DNA of 63,793 nucleotides from Methylobacter sp. (GTDB lineage: Bacteria; Pseudomonadota; Gammaproteobacteria; Methylococcales; Methylomonadaceae). The DNA lies in contig NZ_SCTW01000121.1 of assembly GCF_004322395.1 (NCBI RefSeq), positions 1-63,793 on the forward strand, written 5' to 3'. The position numbers and the translations under genes were made by a program. The notes below the pieces were generated by a model that worked only from the letters and a program-made list of their open reading frames with translations, was not told the origin of the DNA and did no database searches. Below, piece by piece: positions 18,951 to 28,139 of the stretch; position 1 is the first letter of the stretch; each line of letters opens with the position of its first letter.

Positions 18951-19433
18951 CTACCGGACATATTTTGAAATTCGATCCCATAAATGCGGAAATTGATTTT
19001 TTATGATTTCAGGTTTAGCCAGTTCCATATCTTCGTATTCAAACCCGGGAGATACCGCTTCACTGATTAAGCCAAACTCGCCCGCCTCCAATACGGTCGC
19101 TTTCCAGCAACCTCCTCGGACAAGCAGTTGCAGTTGCTGTCCTCCATCAAGATCAAAGCCAAGCACTTTCCTGTCAAGGTTGCCGTCAGGATCGATGATT
19201 AAATAAGTTAAAGCGGAACCGCCGTGAAAATAATGGATGATGTCCGACTTATTCTTATGCAAATGGCCAATCGGACTGTCGTCAGTCAGCATATAAAAAA
19301 TAGACGACAGTAAACATCTTTGCTTCGAATTAGGCAGCTCCGTTTTCAGACCGGAACTATAAGTTCTGGAAAAATAGCCGCCTTCAATATGGGGCTCTAA
19401 CGATAACTTCTCGATGAGCTGTTGCTTATTCAT
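18951..19433 (-). CDS. Cupin protein of the DUF985 family
   Basis: About 160 residues forming one cupin barrel of the DUF985 (Cupin_5) family. The signature is complete: LEPHIEGGYFSRTYSS, then IFYMLTDDSPIGHLHKNKSD with the metal-ligand histidine region, EIIHYFHGG-type loop (IIHYFHGGSALTYLI), and GCWKATVLEAGEFGLISEAV followed by PGFEYEDMELA. Some relatives are suspected sugar epimerases or lyases, but function is unproven. I start at the ATG at 19433 (MNKQQ), which fits family length; the frame extends to 19472 through a hairpin-forming sequence and I see no good ribosome binding site for either. Confidence 0.85.
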   Translation of the reverse strand: MNKQQLIEKLSLEPHIEGGYFSRTYSSGLKTELPNSKQRCLLSSIFYMLTDDSPIGHLHKNKSDIIHYFHGGSALTYLIIDPDGNLDRKVLGFDLDGGQQLQLLVRGGCWKATVLEAGEFGLISEAVSPGFEYEDMELAKPEIIKNQFPHLWDRISKYVR

Positions 19434-19543
19434 ATGAGACAGTTGGGTGGGACTTTCAGAAGGGCCCACCATAAAAGCTGTCGACTGACCGCCTTTACGG
19501 TGGGCTTGAGATTCGCCAGCTAGTTATGCGTGGCGATAATCAA

Positions 19544-20044
19544 TTAGTTAGGCAGAGCAGCTAATTTTTGTTGAACTTGAGCTGTAACATCAATTTGTTC
19601 GCTGGCATAAATAACGCCATCGGTTAGCAGTAAATCAAAGTTTTGATCTTTAGCTATACCGCGAATAACTTCAACGATCTTGCTTTGCAATTTACCCAAT
19701 TCTTCATTGCGGCGAACATTAAAATCTTCGCTAAATTCCTGTTGGGCTCTTTTTGCATCTCTCTTTTTGTTCAAGATGTCTTTTTCCATATTAGCTCGCG
19801 CCGATTCACCCATCACGGCCGCATCTTTGGCCATTTTATCGTCCATGCTTTGGATTTCTTTTTGTTGAGCAACTAATTGCTTGTCGCGCGGAGAAAACTC
19901 TTGTTCCAGACGTTTTTTAGCTTTTTCAGCTTGGGGGGCTTTTTCAAGAACGGCAGGTATATTCACAAAGCCAATTTTTAAATCGGCATAGCTTACATTG
20001 GTGATAAGTAACAGTCCTAAAAATAGGGCAATTTTCGTTTTCAT
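19544..20044 (-). CDS. skp: Periplasmic chaperone Skp/OmpH family
   Basis: A 166-residue Skp/OmpH protein that holds unfolded outer-membrane proteins in the periplasm on their way to the BAM complex. A clear signal peptide (MKTKIALFLGLLLITNVSYA) precedes a mature start DLKIGFVNIPAVLEKAPQAE. The middle (about 40-125) is a long charged alpha-helical arm, and the C-terminal strand DLLLTDGVIYASEQIDVT closes the trimer body. The usual partners bamA and lpxD are not adjacent, so this could be a second, stand-alone copy. Confidence 0.85.
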   Translation of the reverse strand: MKTKIALFLGLLLITNVSYADLKIGFVNIPAVLEKAPQAEKAKKRLEQEFSPRDKQLVAQQKEIQSMDDKMAKDAAVMGESARANMEKDILNKKRDAKRAQQEFSEDFNVRRNEELGKLQSKIVEVIRGIAKDQNFDLLLTDGVIYASEQIDVTAQVQQKLAALPN

Positions 20045-20201
20045 CGTTAAACAGGTCTCGGGTTATAGTGAAATAAATTAAGAAATGAAAAAACTTGGAA
20101 GTTTTGTTGAATTATAAGGGCCGCAAGCTTTTTAAACAAAAAGATTTAAACAAACTGCTTTAAAATTTTGTTTTATGTCAATAAATTGTAGTATTGAGGA
20201 C

Positions 20202-20226
20202 ATAAATGGCGACCGACCGGCCGCCT
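20202..20226. repeat. Palindromic repeat, family B (divergent copy)
   Basis: On the minus strand it reads GGCGGCCGGTCGGTCGCC followed by ATTTATG, close to the perfect palindrome plus TTTATG at 38707 and 39776. It sits between skp and the DksA-type gene. The rest of that 210-bp gap is AT-rich and holds no gene I can support. Confidence 0.55.
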
Positions 20227-20254
20227 CTATGGTTTATCGTTTGTTTAAAATTCC

Positions 20255-20584
20255 TTAGCGGCCTGCCTGACTGGCGCACTTTATACACATGCTGGAGTAG
20301 GGTATGGCTTTTAATCGTTCCTTGCCAATCGGCTCGCCGCAAACCTGACACAACCCATATTGGCCTTTATCTATTCTGTCGATAGCCTGTTTGACCATTT
20401 CTATTTCCGTTCTGGCCGCATTGCCCAAACTATCCAGCACTTCGTCATTCTCCGTTTGAGTAGCCTGCTCTTCAAAGTCCCTGTCTAAAGGTTCTTTGAT
20501 ATCCTGGGTAATTTTAGCAAGCCGATCATCAAGCTCTTCCAGCATGTCGATTAGACTGTGGCGCACTTCTTCATAGTCTTTCAT
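20255..20584 (-). CDS. TraR/DksA family zinc-finger protein
   Basis: A 109-residue protein with an N-terminal coiled coil (about 1-70) and a C-terminal zinc finger made of CQVCGEPIG and CIKCASQ (four cysteines), the layout of DksA/TraR. Such proteins reach into the RNA polymerase secondary channel and adjust promoter choice, often with ppGpp. It is shorter than classical DksA (151 residues in E. coli) and lacks its longer N-terminal region; the acidic coiled-coil tip DD motif is not obvious. It is better called a DksA-like paralogue than DksA. It is divergent from the MoxR gene. Confidence 0.85.
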   Translation of the reverse strand: MKDYEEVRHSLIDMLEELDDRLAKITQDIKEPLDRDFEEQATQTENDEVLDSLGNAARTEIEMVKQAIDRIDKGQYGLCQVCGEPIGKERLKAIPYSSMCIKCASQAGR

Positions 20585-20687
20585 AACAAATCCCTCTTTT
20601 TTGTCCAGTCATAGTGGCGTTTGAATCTTGCTCTATAATAAAGCCGAATTTCAATTCATTCGTAACTCAAACATCCTAACATCCCCC

Positions 20688-21593
20688 ATGCAAAATGCAA
20701 TCCATCAGCTTTTAGATTCGGCCAATCAAATTATTCTCGGCAAGCCCCGGCAAGTTCGGCTTGCACTTTGCTGTTTGCTGGCCCGCGGCCATTTGCTTAT
20801 AGAAGATATTCCCGGCGTCGGCAAAACCACACTGGCGCACACGCTGGCAAAACTGCTGGGATTGAACTATCAGCGGATTCAGTTTACCAGCGACATTCTA
20901 CCCGCCGACATCATCGGCTCTTGCGTATTCGATGCTAAAAATCACGAATTTAAATTCCATCCCGGCCCGGTCTTTAACCAGATGGTGTTGGCGGATGAAA
21001 TCAACCGCGCCACGCCCAAAGCGCAAAGCGCGTTGCTGGAAGCCATGGAAGAGCGTCAGGTTACGGTCGAAGGAAAAACCTATCCGCTGCCCCAGCCTTT
21101 TTTTGTGATTGCCACTCAAAATCCGTCTCATCAAATAGGCACGTTTCCGTTACCTGAGTCGCAATTGGATCGTTTCTTAATGCGTATCGAGCTGGGCTAT
21201 CCCGACCATCATGCGGAAAGACAATTGCTTAGCGGACAAAGCAGGCACAGCCTGTGCGAATCGCTGCCTGTGCAATTGCCGCCGGAACAACTGCAAGATA
21301 TACAACAGGCGGTTACCCAGGTGCATGTGTCGGCTGCGCTGCTTGATTATTGCCAAGCCATTATTAGCTTTACCCGCAATTCGCCCGAGTATCACTGCGG
21401 GTTGTCGCCCAGAGCCGGTTTGGCGCTGTTGACTGCGGCCAAAGCCTGGGCATTTATGGATCAGCGTGATGCAGCTATCCCGGAAGATATTCAAGCCGTG
21501 CTGGCGGCTGTCGCAGGGCATCGGTTAAGAGCCGGCAACACCCAGTCGGAAGCGATTGTCGCCCCGATTTTAGCTAACGTCGCTGTCCATTGA
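20688..21593 (+). CDS. MoxR-family AAA+ ATPase
   Basis: AAA+ ATPase of the MoxR family, about 301 residues. Motifs in order: Walker A GVGKTTLAHTLAK preceded by LLARGHLLIEDIP, the sequence RIQFTSDILPADIIGS, Walker B MVLADEINRATPKAQSALLEAMEE, sensor 1 FFVIATQNP and sensor 2 LSPRAGLALL. MoxR proteins act as chaperones that assemble or insert metal cofactors, usually with the DUF58 and transglutaminase proteins found next. I start at the ATG at 20688 (MQNAIHQ), the usual family start; the frame opens 60 bases earlier at a TTG. The stop overlaps the next gene. Confidence 0.9.
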   Translation: MQNAIHQLLDSANQIILGKPRQVRLALCCLLARGHLLIEDIPGVGKTTLAHTLAKLLGLNYQRIQFTSDILPADIIGSCVFDAKNHEFKFHPGPVFNQMVLADEINRATPKAQSALLEAMEERQVTVEGKTYPLPQPFFVIATQNPSHQIGTFPLPESQLDRFLMRIELGYPDHHAERQLLSGQSRHSLCESLPVQLPPEQLQDIQQAVTQVHVSAALLDYCQAIISFTRNSPEYHCGLSPRAGLALLTAAKAWAFMDQRDAAIPEDIQAVLAAVAGHRLRAGNTQSEAIVAPILANVAVH

Positions 21594-22528
21594 ACTTAAA
21601 AGAACGCTTTAGACTCAGCCGGTTTGTTTCAGGTGAAAAAGCCGTCGATATGCCGATCACCTTAAACCATCGGCGTATCTTTATTTTGCCTACCCAACGG
21701 GGCTTGGGCTTTGTCGTGCTGATTGTGCTGCTATTGCTGATTGCTTTTGTTTATAACAATAACCTTGCTTACATGCTGACTTTTTTACTGGCGAGTATTT
21801 TCTTCGTCACCATCTTACACAGCTATAAATCGCTAGCCGGCCTGGTTGTGCAAAAAGGCCGAAGTAAATCCGTGTTTGCCGGAGAAGCCGCAGGATTCGA
21901 CATCCGTATCAACAACCCGACCGATATGGAACGCCACCAGCTAAAAGTTACATTGCAAGATACTCAAAATCTGACAATAAAAGCGCATAGCACTGAGCAT
22001 ATTACGCTTTACTCGATAACCCAAAAAAGAGGCTGGCACCAAGCGGGATCTGTCACGCTATCCAGCACTTATCCTCTGGGCCTGTTTCGTGCTTGGTCAC
22101 CGATCCGCTTTAATCTTAAGGTCTTGGTTTATCCAAAACCGGCTCATGTTGAAATACCGTTTCCTCAAACGTCGTCAATAGACGTTCAACAGGGTTTTAG
22201 CCGCAAAGGCGGCGATGAGTTTTGCGGCTTACAGGAATACCAATCCGGCGATTCGATCAGGCACATACATTGGAAAACGTTTGCCAAAGGCTTGGGCGTG
22301 TTCAGCAAACAATACGGCGGCGAGCAGTCGTCAGAAGAAATTTGGCTGGATTACGACTATGCGCCCGGCCATAATATTGAAGAGCGTTTAAGCCAACTGT
22401 GCCGCTGGGTGGTCGATGCCGAGCAAGCAGAAATCCGTTACGGCTTTGTTTTGCCGGGATTGAATTTGCCGCCCGATAACGGTTTGGTGCATTATCAAAA
22501 ATGCCTCGAAGCGTTGGCGCTGTTTTGA
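21590..22528 (+). CDS. DUF58 domain membrane protein
   Basis: A 312-residue DUF58 protein. Two adjacent membrane spans (about 36-72) follow an N-terminal basic stretch with RRIFILPTQRG. The DUF58 signature FSRKGGDEFCGLQEYQSGD, then SIRHIHWKTFAKG, lies in the soluble C-terminal half, which resembles a von Willebrand-type fold. The start is apparently TTG at 21590, four bases inside the end of the MoxR gene, indicating translational coupling; an internal ATG at codon 21 is the alternative. It is the middle member of a MoxR-DUF58-transglutaminase cluster, interrupted afterwards by a repeat element. Confidence 0.88.
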   Translation: MNLKERFRLSRFVSGEKAVDMPITLNHRRIFILPTQRGLGFVVLIVLLLLIAFVYNNNLAYMLTFLLASIFFVTILHSYKSLAGLVVQKGRSKSVFAGEAAGFDIRINNPTDMERHQLKVTLQDTQNLTIKAHSTEHITLYSITQKRGWHQAGSVTLSSTYPLGLFRAWSPIRFNLKVLVYPKPAHVEIPFPQTSSIDVQQGFSRKGGDEFCGLQEYQSGDSIRHIHWKTFAKGLGVFSKQYGGEQSSEEIWLDYDYAPGHNIEERLSQLCRWVVDAEQAEIRYGFVLPGLNLPPDNGLVHYQKCLEALALF

Positions 22529-22530
22529 TG

Positions 22531-22975
22531 ATGTTAAAGAATTCACCACGAAGGCACGAAGAAAAGACTGGATGAGTTCACATTGGAGTCCTGAGAACGA
22601 GGAGAATGACCATGACGGATGTGGACACTTATCGTTATACATAAGTGCCTGGGTGACACGACGGTTCGTCATCCCGGCAGGGATTGCCGGGATCCAGACG
22701 CCATGGATGGCAATGCCAAAGCTAGCAACAAACCTTACAACGTGGAGTTAAAATCGAGCATTCACATCCCTGTGCTCTGGTTTCCGGCACAAATCCGTCT
22801 GGAACGGATTTGCATTTACCCGAAGGGCCCCGGGCAGGATAGCCCGGAGTGAATCCCTGCCGGAATGACGTGCTTTTAAATACTTGTGCGTAAAGACGAG
22901 CGCCGGGGCATGGGAACGATAAAACTTCATTACTTCGTGTCCTTCGTGCCTTCGTGGTGAATTCTTTAACTCTCG
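22531..22975. repeat. Composite inverted-repeat element between the DUF58 and transglutaminase genes
   Basis: The left end GTTAAAGAATTCACCACGAA plus GGCACGAAG (22533-22561) is repeated perfectly in inverted orientation at the right end (22944-22973). A second pair lies inside: CTTATCGTTATACATAAGTG (22627) and AATACTTGTGCGTAAAGACG (22880) resemble the ends of the 3309-3543 element. A third pair, TCATCCCGGCAGGGATTGCC (22668) and ATCCCTGCCGGAATGACG (22854), is the core. It is thus one repeat nested inside another, with no gene. It splits an otherwise tight MoxR-DUF58-transglutaminase operon. Confidence 0.78.
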
Positions 22976-22996
22976 TAATAAAAAAACCCTAAGCCT

Positions 22997-24928
22997 ATGA
23001 AACCCGAACTCGACAAGAACATTTTGATCTTCCTACTGTCCTCTATCGGGCTGATTGTTCTTCCGCATGTTTACAATATCCCACTAACCATCTTTGGCTT
23101 TTTTTGCCTGCTGTTTGGCTGGCGTTTTATCGGTATCTGGAAACAAAATTGGCTGCCGGGCAAACTGGTTATTTTGTTACTGGCCGTCATTGGAATCGCC
23201 CTGTTGTATAACCAGCATCAAGGCCTATTCGGACTCGATGCCGGAACTAATCTGTTTATTATCGCGCTAGGCCTCAAACTGTTGGAGATTAAAAAAGAAC
23301 GCGATCTTTACCTGATCAGCTATCTGGCTTTTATCGTCGCGTCCTCCCAATTTTTATACGAGCAAAGCATGCTGATGGCGGCTTATATTCTGCTGGTTTG
23401 CTGTGTACTGTTGGCAACGTTGATTTCTATCAACAGCAGTAAAGTGCAAATATTCGGAGCATTAAAGACAGCGGCTATTATTACCGCTCAATCCCTGCCG
23501 ATTGCAGTCGCTTTATTTATTTTATTTCCGCGTATTGAAGCGCCCAGATGGATGTTGTTTAACGAACAGCCCCACGCCAGGACAGGATTAAGCGACAGCA
23601 TGGAACCCGGCTCGATCAGCGATCTCGGCGTGTCCGAAGAGCTGGTTTTCCGGGTGAAATTTGCAGGCGCTATTCCACCGTCCCGACAGCGCTATTGGCG
23701 GGGGCCGGTTTTGTCTTATACCGATGGCAAGCGTTGGACTCAGGCGGCTGTTCAAAAACCGTTGGGCAAACCTGTCGTTACCGGCACACCTTATCAATAC
23801 ACGATCCTGATGGAGCCGCAGGATAAAAACTGGGTTTTTGCGCTGGATATGCCCCAAGAGTTTTCTTCGCCTTTAACTCTGAATGCCGATTACCAGCTCA
23901 CTACTTCAGGCAGACCCGATAAACGCGCCGAGTATAAAGTGACTTCCTATACCAACTACAAAACCGGATTGATCAACCCTAGCGAATATAAAGCCGCAAC
24001 ACAGCTGCCCGGCGAACCGTCCGATAAAATTAAACAGCTGGTCAGCCAGCTACACGGCTTTGACAGCCCTCCCGACAATTTTATCAATCAGCTGTTAAAC
24101 CATTTCAGGACGGAAGACTTTCATTACACCCTGACTCCGCCACTGATGGAAGAAAATCCGATTGAAAGCTTTTTATTCAAGACCCATTATGGATTTTGCA
24201 GCCATTACGCTTCCGCCTTCGTGTATTTAATGCGCACCGCTCACATTCCGGCTCGCGTCGTTACCGGCTATCAGGGCGGGGAAATGAACAAAGTCGGCGA
24301 TTTTTTGGAAATACGGCAAGCCGACGCCCATGCCTGGGCTGAAGTCTGGCTGGAGAACCAAGGTTGGGTTCGGGTCGATCCGACTGCGGCCATTGCGCAG
24401 GAAAGAATCGAGCAAGAGATTAGCGCAAACCGGCAAACTGCCTATTATGGTATCCCAACAGCCAACATACCGGCTTACAACTGGCTAAGAAAAACCCGGC
24501 AACTATGGAGCAGCGTCGATTACAACTGGCACCGCTGGGTTATCAATTACGACAACAAGAGCCAATCCAATTTTTTGTCGTCATTCGGCATCAATGATAT
24601 TAAATCCATGATTTACGGGATGATCGCATTCATAGCGCCGATAATAGCCGCGCTTTGCTGGTTTATGCTCTATCAAAAACCGAAAACCGCCGACAAGGTT
24701 TTGCTTATCTATAACCGGTTTTGTAAAAAACTTGCCAAGCATGGATTGCTCAGAGGCGCCGGAGAAGGCGTTAAGGACTTTGGCGAAAGGGTGAAAATTA
24801 AATTGCCCGAGCAGACTGCGAATATTGATCAGATCACAGCACTATTTATCAAGCTGCGTTACGGACGAGTTGCGGCGGAAGAAGACTTTCGACAGCTCAA
24901 AACACTGGTTGGTTCGTTTCGGGTTTGA
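22997..24928 (+). CDS. Membrane transglutaminase-like protein (TgpA type, DUF3488)
   Basis: A 643-residue membrane protein of the TgpA type. The N-terminal half has about six membrane spans (residues 8-190, DUF3488), followed by a periplasmic transglutaminase/cysteine-protease domain with the Cys of YGFCSHYASAFVYLMR, the His of ADAHAWAEVWLE and the Asp of WVRVDPTA. A further membrane span lies near 535-557 and a cytoplasmic tail closes the protein. In Pseudomonas the homologue is essential, but its substrate is unknown. It belongs with the MoxR and DUF58 genes upstream, which probably regulate or assemble it. Confidence 0.9.
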   Translation: MKPELDKNILIFLLSSIGLIVLPHVYNIPLTIFGFFCLLFGWRFIGIWKQNWLPGKLVILLLAVIGIALLYNQHQGLFGLDAGTNLFIIALGLKLLEIKKERDLYLISYLAFIVASSQFLYEQSMLMAAYILLVCCVLLATLISINSSKVQIFGALKTAAIITAQSLPIAVALFILFPRIEAPRWMLFNEQPHARTGLSDSMEPGSISDLGVSEELVFRVKFAGAIPPSRQRYWRGPVLSYTDGKRWTQAAVQKPLGKPVVTGTPYQYTILMEPQDKNWVFALDMPQEFSSPLTLNADYQLTTSGRPDKRAEYKVTSYTNYKTGLINPSEYKAATQLPGEPSDKIKQLVSQLHGFDSPPDNFINQLLNHFRTEDFHYTLTPPLMEENPIESFLFKTHYGFCSHYASAFVYLMRTAHIPARVVTGYQGGEMNKVGDFLEIRQADAHAWAEVWLENQGWVRVDPTAAIAQERIEQEISANRQTAYYGIPTANIPAYNWLRKTRQLWSSVDYNWHRWVINYDNKSQSNFLSSFGINDIKSMIYGMIAFIAPIIAALCWFMLYQKPKTADKVLLIYNRFCKKLAKHGLLRGAGEGVKDFGERVKIKLPEQTANIDQITALFIKLRYGRVAAEEDFRQLKTLVGSFRV

Positions 24929-24967
24929 TTGACAACCGATATTATTAATTGATGTTACCCCAGATAC

Positions 24968-25168
24968 ATAATAAAAAGCGTAGTCCACGAAAGACACGAA
25001 AGACACGAAAAAATTGGGACAGAGAAACATGGAACCCAGTGCACCTTTACTAAGCGTAATAGAGAGGATGTGAATGTTTTGGGTTACGCCGTAAGTCAAG
25101 AAACATACGGCTCTACCTTTTTTCGTGCTTTTCGTGCCTTTCGTGGACAATACGTAACATCAGTTACT
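24968..25168. repeat. Dispersed element, second copy, reversed relative to 17087-17460
   Basis: Left end AAAAAGCGTAGTCCACGAAA (24973) and right end, on the minus strand, TAACTGATGTTACG(T)ATTGTCCACGAAA (25139-25166). These are the same two ends as the pilR-downstream element but in opposite order, so the copies are inverted with respect to one another. The interior is short (about 100 bp) and unrelated in length to the other copy. It lies between convergent transglutaminase and clpB genes. Confidence 0.78.
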
Positions 25169-25225
25169 AAATCGCTACAATCCGGAGATTGGGTTGCACC
25201 TTTTTGCAGCCCAACCGGATACGCT

Positions 25226-27802
25226 TTAAGCCTTTGAAAATTTCAACGTCTCATGTTCGACATCGACTTTTATGGTATCCCCGGCGACAAAATTACCGGC
25301 CAGTATCAACTGCGCCAGCGGATTTTCAAGCTGTTGCTGAATAGCGCGCTTCATCGGCCTTGCTCCGTATACAGGATCAAAGCCCGCCTCGCCTAACAAA
25401 TCCAACGCCTGTTCTGAAATTTCAAAGCCGATTTCGCGATCCTGCAAACGTTTACGCAAGTATTCGATTTGAATATTGGAAATAGCGCGAATTTGTCCGC
25501 GGCCCAGCGAATGGAATACCACCGCTTCATCAATCCGGTTGATGAATTCGGGACGGAATTTAGTGTTAACAATTTCCATGACCGACGTTTTCATAACCGA
25601 ATAAAGCGCTTCGCCGGACAACGATTGGATAATATCCGAGCCCAGGTTAGAGGTCATCACAACAATGGTGTTCCTGAAATCAACCGTCCTGCCTTGCCCG
25701 TCGGTCAAGCGGCCATCATCCAGCACCTGCAACAGGATGTTGAACACATCGGGATGGGCTTTTTCAATTTCGTCCATCAAAATGACCGAATACGGCTTGC
25801 GCCTGACCAGCTCGGTCAGGTAGCCTCCTTCTTCATAGCCGACATAACCCGGAGGTGCACCGATCAGGCGCGCTACGGAATGCTTTTCCATAAACTCGGA
25901 CATATCGACGCGCACCATCGCATCGGGCGTATCGAACATAAACTCCGCCAGCGCCTTGCACAGCTCGGTTTTTCCAACGCCGGTCGGCCCCAAAAACAGG
26001 AACGAACCGTTCGGGCGATTCGGATCGGACAACCCGGCCCTGGAACGGCGAATCGCATTACTGACCGCTTTCAGCGCTTCTTCCTGGCCGACCACCCGCT
26101 TGCTAAGCTGCTCTTCCATCCGCAACAACTTGTCGCGCTCGCCCTCCATCATTTTCGATACCGGAATACCGGTCCATTTCGACACCACTTCGGCGATTTC
26201 CTCTTCGGTGACTTTGTTGCGCAACAAGGTCATTTTCTGCGCTTCAGCCGGTGCATCCGAATGCAACTGCTTTTCCAGTGCGGGAATAATGCCGTATTGC
26301 AACTCGGACATTTTTGCCAGATCACCGGCGCGGCTGGCCGCTTCCAGTTCGGTTCTGGCTTGTTCCAGTTTTTCTTTGATCGATGCCGAACCCTGTAACG
26401 AGGCTTTTTCCGCTTTCCAGATTTCTTCCAGATCGGAATATTCTTTTTCCAGATCGGCGATTTCTTCTTCCAGAATTTCCAGACGTTTTTTGGATGCGGC
26501 ATCGGCTTCTTTTTTAAGCGCAACCTGCTCGATTTTTAACTGAATCAAACGCCGGTACAGTTTGTCCATTTCCTCCGGTTTGGAGTCGATTTCCATACGG
26601 ATACGGCTGGCCGCTTCGTCGATCAGGTCGATAGCCTTGTCCGGCAACTGCCGGTCGGAGATGTAACGGTAAGACAGATTCGCCGCCGCGATAATGGCCG
26701 GATCGGTAATATCGACGCCGTGATGCACCTCGTACTTTTCCTTCAAGCCGCGCAAAATCGCCACCGTATCTTCAACGGACGGTTCATCAACCAGCACCTT
26801 TTGAAACCGGCGCTCCAAGGCCGCATCTTTTTCGACATACTTACGGTATTCGTCCAGCGTCGTAGCGCCTACGCAATGCAATTCACCGCGCGCCAGCGCC
26901 GGTTTCAGCATATTGCCCGCATCCATTGCGCCTTCGGCCTTGCCTGCGCCAACCATGGTGTGCAATTCGTCGATAAACAAAATAATCTGGCCTTCTTGTT
27001 TGGCAAGATCGTTTAACACCGCTTTCAGACGCTCCTCGAATTCGCCGCGAAACTTGGCGCCGGCAATCAACGCCGCCATATCCAGCGCCAACACTTGTTT
27101 GCCTTTGATGCCTTCCGGCACTTCGCCGTTGACGATACGCTGCGCCAGGCCTTCAACAATCGCGGTCTTGCCCACGCCCGGTTCGCCGATCAACACCGGG
27201 TTGTTTTTGGTACGCCGCTGTAAAACCTGAATCGTCCGGCGTATCTCGTCATCTCGTCCGATCACCGGGTCCAGCTTGCCTTGTTCGGCGCGCTCGGTCA
27301 GGTTGATGGTGTATTTTTTCAAGGCCTGCCGCTGCTCTTCGGCATTGGCATCATCGACCGGTTGCCCCCCGCGCATCGCATCGATGGCTTTTTCCACTGC
27401 TTGTTTAGTAACTCCGGCTTTTTTAAGCAAGTCCTGAAGCAAGCCTTTTTCATCAAAAGCCGCCAATAAAAACAGCTCGCTGGAGATGAATTTATCATTG
27501 CGCTTTTGCGCCAGCTTATCGGTTAAATTCAGCAGTCGCGATAATTCATTGGAAACCTGCACGTCGCCACCGGAGCCGCTAACCGTCGCCAAACGATCCA
27601 GTTCCCTAACCAGCTCGGTGCGCAGCAACTGCGTGTTGATGCCCATCTGGGCCAGCATCGGTCTGATGCTGCCGCCCTGTTGATCCAGCAAAGCCAGCAT
27701 CAAATGGATCGGCTCAATGAATTGATGGTCTTTACCCAAGGCCATACTTTGAGCATCCGCTAATGCTGTTTGAAACATGCTGGTTAATTTGTCCATACGC
27801 AT
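25226..27802 (-). CDS. clpB: Disaggregase chaperone ClpB
   Basis: Hsp100 disaggregase, 858 residues (857 in E. coli). It pulls aggregated proteins apart with DnaK. The N domain (1-145) opens [20 protein letters not shown], then AAA-1 with [17 protein letters not shown], the long coiled-coil M domain (about 410-530), and AAA-2 with [17 protein letters not shown] and the pore loop GYVGYEEGG. No IGL/IGF ClpP-binding loop is seen, as expected of ClpB. Translation starts after GAGG. A heat-shock promoter lies 40-67 bases upstream of the start codon. Confidence 0.97.
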   Translation of the reverse strand: MRMDKLTSMFQTALADAQSMALGKDHQFIEPIHLMLALLDQQGGSIRPMLAQMGINTQLLRTELVRELDRLATVSGSGGDVQVSNELSRLLNLTDKLAQKRNDKFISSELFLLAAFDEKGLLQDLLKKAGVTKQAVEKAIDAMRGGQPVDDANAEEQRQALKKYTINLTERAEQGKLDPVIGRDDEIRRTIQVLQRRTKNNPVLIGEPGVGKTAIVEGLAQRIVNGEVPEGIKGKQVLALDMAALIAGAKFRGEFEERLKAVLNDLAKQEGQIILFIDELHTMVGAGKAEGAMDAGNMLKPALARGELHCVGATTLDEYRKYVEKDAALERRFQKVLVDEPSVEDTVAILRGLKEKYEVHHGVDITDPAIIAAANLSYRYISDRQLPDKAIDLIDEAASRIRMEIDSKPEEMDKLYRRLIQLKIEQVALKKEADAASKKRLEILEEEIADLEKEYSDLEEIWKAEKASLQGSASIKEKLEQARTELEAASRAGDLAKMSELQYGIIPALEKQLHSDAPAEAQKMTLLRNKVTEEEIAEVVSKWTGIPVSKMMEGERDKLLRMEEQLSKRVVGQEEALKAVSNAIRRSRAGLSDPNRPNGSFLFLGPTGVGKTELCKALAEFMFDTPDAMVRVDMSEFMEKHSVARLIGAPPGYVGYEEGGYLTELVRRKPYSVILMDEIEKAHPDVFNILLQVLDDGRLTDGQGRTVDFRNTIVVMTSNLGSDIIQSLSGEALYSVMKTSVMEIVNTKFRPEFINRIDEAVVFHSLGRGQIRAISNIQIEYLRKRLQDREIGFEISEQALDLLGEAGFDPVYGARPMKRAIQQQLENPLAQLILAGNFVAGDTIKVDVEHETLKFSKA

Positions 27803-27840
27803 AATATTTGCCTCATTAAGAGTTTTTTAAGTTACAGCTA

Positions 27841-27869
27841 ACATGGGGGATAGTCTGATTGTTTTCAAG
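27841..27869 (-). promoter_or_regulatory. Sigma-32 heat-shock promoter of clpB
   Basis: Read on the minus strand: CTTGAAA (27869-27863), a 14-base spacer, then CCCCAT followed one base later by T (27848-27841). This equals the sigma-32 consensus CTTGAAA-N11-16-CCCCATNT in every defined position. It sits about 40 bases upstream of the clpB start codon. The remainder of the gap to 28139 contains only a hairpin. Confidence 0.85.
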
Positions 27870-28033
27870 CGGATGGTATAGATGAGGCAAATAACACGGG
27901 TAATTACGATAACTCTATAAATACCGGAAGCAGTATCGGAAAATACGATAAAGATAAAAACAGCATCGTCCGCCCCAGCAAACCGTCAATCGATACATAA
28001 CATCAAAAATAATCGATCATAAAGTAATCTGAG

Positions 28034-28067
28034 CTTGGAAAATCCCAATCTGGAACGGGGTTCCAAG
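28034..28067. repeat. Small hairpin in the clpB-patatin gap
   Basis: CTTGGAA (28034) pairs with TTCCAAG (28061), with an inner TGGAAC/GTTCCA pair, followed on the plus strand by a T-rich run. No plus-strand gene ends here, so a terminator role is doubtful. It may be a remnant repeat. No gene is seen in 27870-28139. Confidence 0.35.
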
Positions 28068-28139
28068 GTTTTGTTTTGACAAATTGCTAAATCGAACCAT
28101 TGCCCTATCAAAAGCACCCTCCCTTTTTCTCATTATTGC

